64,000 bases of DNA, taken from Nitrobacter sp039808345. Lineage in GTDB: Bacteria; Pseudomonadota; Alphaproteobacteria; Rhizobiales; Xanthobacteraceae. Under the pieces are notes generated by a model. That model searched no databases. It had not been told where the DNA came from and worked only from the letters and a program-made list of their open reading frames with translations. This document shows positions 58,758-64,000 of this stretch, one piece after another (within the stretch, counting starts at the first letter, position 1; the number at the start of each line of letters is the position of its first letter). The DNA lies in NCBI RefSeq assembly GCF_047824785.1, contig NZ_CP181167.1, forward strand, positions 2,542,001 to 2,606,000. Reading direction: 5' to 3'. The position numbers and the translations under genes were made by a program.

Positions 58758-58976
58758 TGTTGGGGACAGTCCGCAGGGAGGAAAACGGACGCAGACGCAA
58801 CGAACGAATCAATTCAGGCAATTTCTGGATATTCTGTGGAAAACTTTGGCGAAGTCCAGCACTTTGTGGCGCGAATATGTCTCCACTGTGGAGGGGCAAC
58901 ACCAAGGCTGCAATGACAGGCAGTTTCGCGTGTCGAGGCAGGCGTCCGGCCGGCTGGCCTACGGGATTGCGGTCAG

Positions 58977-59080
58977 CTAGAGCTTCGCTTCTGATTGAAT
59001 CAGAAGCGAAGCTCTATGATATTGATTTGACGCGTTTTCTTCACGCGAACCGGATTCCAATTCGCTCAAAAGCGCTATAG
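58977..59080. repeat. Interspersed palindromic repeat, type A copy with perfect 19-bp hairpin
   Basis: TAGAGCTTCGCTTCTGATT (58978-58996), G, then its exact complement to 59016. TGATATTGATTTGACGCG, TTTTCTTCACGCGAACCGG, and CGCTCAAAAGCGCTATAG follow. It is the best-preserved type A copy and lies in the otherwise empty 58758-59136 gap. Confidence 0.82.
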
Positions 59081-59136
59081 CCTTTCTACCCGGCCGAGAT
59101 GAAACTGCCGGTCGAGATAAAAGCTGGCCTGCAACG

Positions 59137-59160
59137 AAAAACCCCGCCTTTCGGCGGGGT
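59137..59160 (-). terminator. Rho-independent terminator of csbD gene
   Basis: On the minus strand ACCCCGCC, loop GAAA, GGCGGGGT, then TTTTCG. The stem is 8 bp and begins 5 bases after the csbD stop codon. Confidence 0.85.
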
Positions 59161-59165
59161 TGAAA

Positions 59166-59369
59166 TTACCATTTCTGGCTACCGAACCAATCGTCGATTT
59201 CCTTCTTGGCCTGATCTTTCTGGTATCCGTAGCGCTCCTGGATTTTGCCTTCGAGCTGTTCGCGCTTGCCATTGATGACGTCAAGATCATCATCGGTCAG
59301 CTTGCCCCACTTCTCCTTGATCCCACCTTTGAGTTGCTTCCAGCTTCCTTCGACACGATTCCAGTCCAT
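59166..59369 (-). CDS. CsbD family stress-response protein
   Basis: A 67-residue CsbD-like protein: MDWNRVEGSWKQLKGGIKEKWGKLTDDDLDVINGKREQLEGKIQERYGYQKDQAKKEIDDW is a near-textbook match, including NRVEGxWKQLKG and KWGKLTDDDLDVI. Members are small, hydrophilic and induced by general stress; molecular function is unknown. AAAAGGAG precedes this ATG. A strong terminator follows. Confidence 0.92.
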   Translation of the reverse strand: MDWNRVEGSWKQLKGGIKEKWGKLTDDDLDVINGKREQLEGKIQERYGYQKDQAKKEIDDWFGSQKW

Positions 59370-59473
59370 CGCAATCTCCTTTTGTTGCCGGGATATAATC
59401 CGGAGACGACGCGGTCGTTCCCGAGCAGGTGAAAGCCGGACGGAGATCGTAAGCGAGATGGAGTACGGAAACA

Positions 59474-59497
59474 AAAAACCCCGCCGAAGCGGGGTTT
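59474..59497 (-). terminator. Rho-independent terminator of the Tyr/Gly/Arg-rich gene
   Basis: Minus strand AAACCCCGC, loop TTCG, GCGGGGTTT, then TTTGTTT. A 9-bp stem with a stable tetraloop, 4 bases after the stop codon. Confidence 0.85.
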
Positions 59498-59501
59498 GAA
59501 C

Positions 59502-59816
59502 TCAGTAACGATAGAAGCGTCGGGGAGCGTAGTACCGGGGAGCATAGAAGCGACGCGGCGCATAGTATCTCCGACCATAGCCATAGTATCCCCGGCCATA
59601 GCCATATCTCGGACCGAAGCCGTACCGCGGCCGATAATAACGGCGTCCACCGCGATAATACTGGACCTGCTCAATGTGAGACGTGGCATCTGCCGGAGCG
59701 ACAATCGCGGCTGGCGACAAAGGAGCTGCCGAAGCGGTGTGGCTACCAAGGACTGCGATGAGTCCGGCCATCACGACGGCCGCGGCGACAAGTTTGAGGT
59801 TCCAGATGGTTTTCAA
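59502..59816 (-). CDS. Small secreted Tyr/Gly/Arg-rich repeat protein
   Basis: A 104-residue protein with a signal peptide (LKLVAAAVVMAGLIAVLGSHTASA), then a short linker and a C-terminal half made of RYYRPRYGFGPRYGYGRGYYGYG and RRYYAPRRFYAPRYYAP units. The start is TTG; AAGGAG lies 7 bases upstream, and no ATG fits. Its own terminator shows it is a real single-gene unit. Function unknown; the composition suggests an envelope or matrix component. Confidence 0.8.
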   Translation of the reverse strand: MKTIWNLKLVAAAVVMAGLIAVLGSHTASAAPLSPAAIVAPADATSHIEQVQYYRGGRRYYRPRYGFGPRYGYGRGYYGYGRRYYAPRRFYAPRYYAPRRFYRY

Positions 59817-59988
59817 TTTTAAGCTCCTTCTTTCGTTCCAGGCGCCTCATTTACCCGAAACTTTATTTACGGGCGAAGAGTTCGGATTCATCAATCCGTC
59901 AGAACTCCCCTACTGGCGACGACAGGCAGGTAAATTCGCATCCTGCCGAGGCCGAAATTTGGCATTCGAACATTCCAGTCAATGAGAA

Positions 59989-60018
59989 GACCCGTCCGGG
60001 GGGACAACCGGACGGGTC
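59989..60018. terminator. Strong hairpin downstream of the subtilase operon
   Basis: GACCCGTCCGG / CCGGACGGGTC, 11-bp perfect stem with an 8-base loop, about 140 bases past the subtilase stop on the minus strand; the next minus-strand bases TCTTCTCATT are only weakly T-rich. The rest of the 340-base gap 59817-60156 shows no gene. Confidence 0.5.
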
Positions 60019-60156
60019 AAGCCATATGGGCGCTGGGGTGGATGGGCGCTCGCGCCTGATATAGCCTCGGGGAGTTTGGCCTCCCACATTTCTTCTGTCG
60101 TCGCGCCGCCGAAAAACGTTCAAGACGATCTGAAATTTTTTAAGGGTATGGAAAGG

Positions 60157-62061
60157 TTATCTATTCGCGGACGGATCAGCCTCGCGCAAGTCCAGACCCG
60201 CCGGCGCCGGCTTCGGCTCGCTCGAAGATGCGGCTTCACCAGCCGTTTCATTGGCGGCACCGGATACGACACGCGCCGGATCGGACACCGCGATCGCCGG
60301 CGTTTCCTTCTCCGCGGCGGGAACGGCGTCCTCCGGGACAGACTGCACGGCGCGATACGCATCCGCCTCACCGGCCCCGAACAGATCGTCACGGCCGGGC
60401 GCGCCGAGGTCGCGCGCGCTTGTCGTCAGGATGGCCCGGACTTCGGCGGGTTTCAGCGCCGGACGACGCTCCAGGATCAGCGCCGCGAGACCGCTGATGT
60501 AAGCCGCGGAGAATGAGGTTCCTGACGTCATCTGATATTTACGGTCCGGCGCAGGAAGGAAGATATCGACGCCGGGGGCCGCGACCGCGACGTGGCTGCC
60601 GCGACTGGAGGCCGGGAACAGCCGGTCGTCCACATCGGTCGCGCTGACCGCGATCACCTGCGCGTCCGCGGCCGGATGCAGCGGCGGCGATTTCGGACCT
60701 GCGTTGCCGCTCGCGGCCACCATGACGATGCCTTTCTCCGCCGCGGCGGCAATGCCGCGCGAGACCAGCGCATCCTTCGGACCGGCAAAACTCATGTTGA
60801 TGACCTGCGCGCCATGAGCCGCCGCGTGATCCAGGCTTCTCAAGATCGTGAACGATGTGCTCTCGGCCGCCCCCTGCGTCACGCCGAACGCACGGATCGC
60901 GAGAATCCTCGCGGACGGAGCGCTTCCCATCAGCCGCCCATGGGCGACGATCGCACCGGCGATCCCGGTGCCGTGCACGTGCGGCACGCCCTTGCCGTCG
61001 AGTGCATCGAAACTCGCCGCAATCGAACCGGCGAGTTCAGGATGATCCACGTCGATCGCGGAATCGATCACTGCGACAATGACGCCCTTGCCATGCGCGA
61101 GCCCATGCGCTTCGGGCAGCCGCAGCTTCGCCAGCGCATATTGCGCCGGGTCGCCTTCGGTGATGGCCTGTGTTTTCTGATCCTGCAGAATGTAGCGGAA
61201 GTTCGGTTGCGCCGAACGCACGGCCTTGTCGGCGCGCAGCTCGCGTTGCACATCTTCGACCGGCCGCCGCCCGGTGATGCGGAACAGGCTGACCGTCGTT
61301 CCGGTCAGCGGAAAATTCCGCGAGGTGATCAGCTGCAACCGGTGCCGCCGCGTCAGCGCCGCGAGTTGCGCATCCGGCATCGTATCCGTCTCGGCGACGA
61401 TCTCGCCGGGCAGATAGTTGCGCGTCACCGCCGTCTGCCCCGCATTGCGGCGAGGCCCGGTGTTCTGATTCTGGGGCGGCGGACCATTGCCTCCTAGGTC
61501 GGCCACGAACGGACGGCCGTTGCAGTTGCCGCTCATCGCACCATTGCCGCGGGCGCAAACCGGAAAGGTATTGGGCGCGTAGCGAATATAGGAAATGCCC
61601 GACGCCGTGACCCCGGTGACCGGCTTTCGCGGTTTTCGCTCACGGCTGACCGTCTTGCGAGGCTGGGGACGTGATCGCCGGCCGTTCACATCGCCGTCGC
61701 GCTCAGGGACTTCGATAGAGGGAGCCCTGCTGGAAGCTCCCGTCGCGCCGAGCATCAACCCGTACCCCAAACCGAGACCCAAGCCTGATCCCAAGGCTGA
61801 TCCCAAGCCTGATCCCATGCCGCGCCATCCCCCGCCAGGCAATCCGGTCATGCCGCCACCCGGCGAGGGCATCGGCGCGCGCCCTTGCATGCCGAAGCTC
61901 GGAGAGCCCCTGAAACCTTGCATATTGCCTTGCGCATGGGCCGTCGAAGCATCGCTTGCGAGCCAGCACAGACCCGTCAGGGCAAAGAGCGCGACGCTGC
62001 ATTTCATTCTGCCCGTCATGCGCTGACGCATCGCGCGGTTCTCCATCGTGGTCTTTCTCAT
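60157..62061 (-). CDS. Secreted S8 family serine protease (subtilase)
   Basis: A 634-residue protease. Signal peptide to about residue 43 (CSVALFALTGLCWLASDASTAHAQ), a Gly/Met/Ser/Pro-rich low-complexity region (44-110), a basic linker, a prodomain-like segment (219-288; EIVAETDTMPDAQLAALTRRH ... VSLFRITGRRPVEDVQREL), then the catalytic domain. The triad is Asp333 (VIDSAID), His363 (HGTGIAG) and Ser516 (GTSFSAAY), with Asn453 (SGNAG) as oxyanion residue. A Pro/Glu/Ala-rich tail follows. It is 46 bases downstream of the anti-sigma gene. Confidence 0.92.
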   Translation of the reverse strand: MRKTTMENRAMRQRMTGRMKCSVALFALTGLCWLASDASTAHAQGNMQGFRGSPSFGMQGRAPMPSPGGGMTGLPGGGWRGMGSGLGSALGSGLGLGLGYGLMLGATGASSRAPSIEVPERDGDVNGRRSRPQPRKTVSRERKPRKPVTGVTASGISYIRYAPNTFPVCARGNGAMSGNCNGRPFVADLGGNGPPPQNQNTGPRRNAGQTAVTRNYLPGEIVAETDTMPDAQLAALTRRHRLQLITSRNFPLTGTTVSLFRITGRRPVEDVQRELRADKAVRSAQPNFRYILQDQKTQAITEGDPAQYALAKLRLPEAHGLAHGKGVIVAVIDSAIDVDHPELAGSIAASFDALDGKGVPHVHGTGIAGAIVAHGRLMGSAPSARILAIRAFGVTQGAAESTSFTILRSLDHAAAHGAQVINMSFAGPKDALVSRGIAAAAEKGIVMVAASGNAGPKSPPLHPAADAQVIAVSATDVDDRLFPASSRGSHVAVAAPGVDIFLPAPDRKYQMTSGTSFSAAYISGLAALILERRPALKPAEVRAILTTSARDLGAPGRDDLFGAGEADAYRAVQSVPEDAVPAAEKETPAIAVSDPARVVSGAANETAGEAASSSEPKPAPAGLDLREADPSANR

Positions 62062-62107
62062 GCCTCAGGGCGGAAACCGGTCACGATCGGAATAACGTTC
62101 ACGTCCG

Positions 62108-62800
62108 CTATTCTGCAGGCACCGCCAGGTTGACGATCCTTTCGCCCTGGAGCTTGCTCAACAGCCCGGGAAGATCCTTGTGCTGATCGAAGCGCAGCCG
62201 GAACAGGCCATTGCGGGAGGTCGAAACGACCGTCACCTGATAGCTGTCCATGAACTCAGCGATATCCGACATGCGGGCGTCCGGCGCGAACCGCACCAAT
62301 GCCTGCGGTCCCGATTCCACGCCCAGTCCGCGGGTCAATGGCGCATCCGGCGCGCGGTGAGACGCCGTCTGGAACGATTGGCCGCCATCATCCTTCGACA
62401 GCATCGCGGCGATCACGCCGGCCTGAAGCACCACCACCAGCGCTGCGACCGCGCCGGCCGCCGCCAGCATGCGCGGCGAGAGAGCGCTGAAGAACCGCGA
62501 GATACGCGCCAACAGGCCCGCACGCACGACCGGAACGCGCGCGGCCGGCTCGGCGTCGATCGCGGCGAACAGCTTGTGCATCGCGCCGGCGGACGGAGCG
62601 CCGAGGCTTTCATTAAGCGAAATGGTTTCGGCGTATTCATCGCGGATTACCGCATACTGCTTCGCCAGACCGGGATCGCTCGCAAGCGCTTCCTCGACCC
62701 GGCGCGTGTCACGCGCGCTCAGCGTGCCGGCGGCATGCCACGGCAACAGCCCTTCGACATCTCCCGGCCCGCCGTCCGCAACCCTCTTCGCCACTGTCAT
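62108..62800 (-). CDS. Membrane anti-sigma factor
   Basis: A 230-residue protein from the ATG at 62800, which overlaps the sigma gene stop (ATGA). The cytoplasmic N-terminus has the anti-sigma helix pattern GLLPWHAAGTLSARDTRRVEEALASDP, without the HxxxCxxC zinc motif. One transmembrane span at about 111-134. The periplasmic domain (166-230; ALVRFAPDARMSDIAEFM ... GLFRLRF ... LLSKLQGERIVNLAVP) looks like a beta-alpha-beta-beta-alpha-beta unit resembling subtilase prodomains. Confidence 0.85.
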   Translation of the reverse strand: MTVAKRVADGGPGDVEGLLPWHAAGTLSARDTRRVEEALASDPGLAKQYAVIRDEYAETISLNESLGAPSAGAMHKLFAAIDAEPAARVPVVRAGLLARISRFFSALSPRMLAAAGAVAALVVVLQAGVIAAMLSKDDGGQSFQTASHRAPDAPLTRGLGVESGPQALVRFAPDARMSDIAEFMDSYQVTVVSTSRNGLFRLRFDQHKDLPGLLSKLQGERIVNLAVPAE

Positions 62801-63366
62801 GGCCAACCTCGTTCTATTCCGGCTGCCTGCAGCAGACCGGCCAGTTTCTTGCGCGCGTAGAACAACCGCGTCTTCACGGTATTTTCGGGGATTCCGACAA
62901 TCTCGGCGACTTCCTCCACCGATTTCTCGTGGTAGTAGACGAGATCGACGATCTCCCGGTGCTCCGCTGAAAGCTGCATCAGGCACTTGCGCAACGCGTT
63001 TCCCGTATCCTTTTTCTGTACCGTCACCTCCGGGTCATCGGACTGATCCTCGATCTCATTGGCCGTCTCATCGTCGAGTTCGGCATCCTTCCTGCGGCGA
63101 AGCGCAGAGAGCGCCTTGAAGCGCATGATGGCCAGCAACCAGGTGGAGACGGCGGATCGGCCTTCGAATTTGCCAGCCTGACGCCATACATCGAGAAAAA
63201 CCTCGCTGATAAGGTCTTCGGCGATCTGTTCGTTCCGCACGAGCCTCAGCCCAAACCGAAAGACCTTGACGTGATGGCGCCCGTACAGCACCTGCATGGC
63301 GAGGCGGTCGCCCTGAGCGATCCGGGCAATCAGAGCTTCATCGGAAGCCGCCTGTGTCGCGCTCAT
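62797..63366 (-). CDS. ECF-family RNA polymerase sigma factor
   Basis: A 189-residue sigma-70 factor with regions 2 and 4 only. Region 2: AMQVLYGRHHVKVFRFGLRLVRNEQIAEDLISEVFLDVWRQAGKFEGRSAVSTWLLAIMRFKALSALR. Region 4: CLMQLSAEHREIVDLVYYHEKSVEEVAEIVGIPENTVKTRLFYARKKL. First gene of an operon with its anti-sigma factor and the subtilase. The chosen ATG (63366) begins MSATQAASDE; the frame is open upstream without similarity. Confidence 0.93.
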   Translation of the reverse strand: MSATQAASDEALIARIAQGDRLAMQVLYGRHHVKVFRFGLRLVRNEQIAEDLISEVFLDVWRQAGKFEGRSAVSTWLLAIMRFKALSALRRRKDAELDDETANEIEDQSDDPEVTVQKKDTGNALRKCLMQLSAEHREIVDLVYYHEKSVEEVAEIVGIPENTVKTRLFYARKKLAGLLQAAGIERGWP

Positions 63367-63783
63367 TGGCCGTCTCGTGGAATTGGTCGGGATTGCAGGA
63401 AGGAAGGTTCGATTGGCAAAGTAAAATCTTCTCAATTTACAGATATCAGCCGTCCGGCCGTGGCTAGGTTGTGCCCGAATCGGCGGAAAGGGCAAGCGCC
63501 GGAGGGACCTGGGGAAAGTCCACATCGCAAGAGGCTGTCCGAGGCCAGGACCAAAATCTGCAACCTGCTCCGACAGGTGGAAATTTCCGTTTGGAAATAA
63601 TGCATTAAACATATTCGAGGCGCGAGGACCAGAATACCCCGGACTTTAAGGCTTTCGCCGTAAATTACTGCGCTGCTACCCATCCACATTGATTCCGCCG
63701 CGTTAGGCGGGCCGCAATCTCCGGATCAGAACGACCGGAACATCGCTGCAGACACCAGGACAGAGCCACTCCAGGACAGGGCC
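63367..63783. other. Divergent promoter region between the sigma-factor operon and the DUF2336 gene
   Basis: A 417-base gene-free stretch. GGAAATTTCC near 63580 is a 10-bp palindrome and the sequence around 63410-63450 and 63595-63615 is AT-rich. No promoter could be assigned with confidence. Confidence 0.3.
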
Positions 63784-64000
63784 ATGGCTTCCAAATCGGC
63801 AGGGTCGGCGGGTCTGCTCGATGAGCTCCAGACCGTTCTCACCCATGGCACGATCGCGCGGCGGGTCGAAACGCTGCGGCGGGTCACCGACCTGTTCCTG
63901 AACAGCTCGGTCGACTATTCCGACGAGCAGATCACGCTCTTCGATGACGTTTTCAACTGCCTGATCCGCCACATCGAGAGTTCGGCGAAAGCGCTGCTCG
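63784..64000 (+). CDS. DUF2336 domain protein (partial)
   Basis: The N-terminal 72 residues (MASKSAGSAGLLDELQTVLTHGTIARRVETLRRVTDLFLNSSVDYSDEQITLFDDVFNCLIRHIESSAKALL) run off the right edge. The LRRVTDLFL..SDEQITLFDDVFxxLIxxIE pattern is typical of DUF2336 proteins, which are alphaproteobacterial, helical, and of unknown function. Confidence 0.8.
   Translation, partial: MASKSAGSAGLLDELQTVLTHGTIARRVETLRRVTDLFLNSSVDYSDEQITLFDDVFNCLIRHIESSAKALL

Overview
The window comes from a GC-rich alphaproteobacterial chromosome of the Bradyrhizobium / Nitrobacter / Rhodopseudomonas / Afipia type (Nitrobacteraceae). The indicators are a usg gene, MucR, a BcsS-like protein, the TIGR03808/TIGR03809 pair, a livHMGFK cluster, a standalone DnaA-domain-IV protein beside a DUF6456 protein, and many copies of short palindromic repeats of a style I associate with this group. 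I cannot name the species. No tRNA, rRNA, CRISPR array or prophage is visible. One complete IS3-family element is present.

Layout. 0-5 kb: a partial DsbA-family isomerase, gpt, a CinA-like protein, usg and groESL with an RpoH-like promoter plus CIRCE operator. 5-11 kb: a PIN-toxin/antitoxin pair with a palindromic operator, two polyprenyl-linked sugar transferases (GT39 and GT2-GtrA), a DUF72-DUF488 pair and a BcsS-like protein. 11-18 kb (minus strand): an aerobic CO-dehydrogenase-type molybdenum hydroxylase operon (coxG, coxS, coxM, MoxR, CoxE, two XdhC proteins and a MoeA-MocA fusion). The catalytic large subunit is absent. 18-25 kb: an enol-lactonase-like hydrolase and a complete branched-chain amino acid (Liv) ABC transporter. 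25-31 kb: CcdA, a DmpA/NylC-type peptidase, a small secreted protein, an outer-membrane beta-barrel gene broken by the IS3 element, and rpe. 31-34 kb: a cobalamin riboswitch with an anti-Shine-Dalgarno helix ahead of a BtuB-like receptor. 34-46 kb: a membrane sensor kinase, SufE, the DUF6456/DnaA-IV pair, MucR, an M20 peptidase, a GT87 enzyme, a HerA-like ATPase and a DUF4332 bicistron. 46-48 kb: folP-folB-folK. 48-55 kb: methylmalonyl-CoA mutase (mutA, a GFA gene, mutB) with the chaperone GTPase meaB. 55-60 kb: a Bcr-type exporter, the TIGR03808/TIGR03809 pair, CsbD and a Tyr/Gly/Arg-rich secreted protein. 60-64 kb: ECF sigma factor, membrane anti-sigma factor and secreted subtilase in one operon, then the start of a DUF2336 protein.

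How parts connect. The B12-regulated receptor and the B12-dependent mutase with its repair GTPase form a cobalamin theme. The MocA-type domain fits the cytosine-dinucleotide molybdenum cofactor used by CO-dehydrogenase-type enzymes. The observations I rate highest are: (1) the periplasmic domain of the anti-sigma factor looks like the prodomain of the subtilase encoded next to it; (2) the cox operon lacks coxL; (3) an interspersed repeat family whose CTAG ends supply the stop codons of several genes, with two copies in inverted orientation flanking one gene; (4) the IS3-disrupted beta-barrel gene; (5) the DnaA-IV/DUF6456 bicistron.
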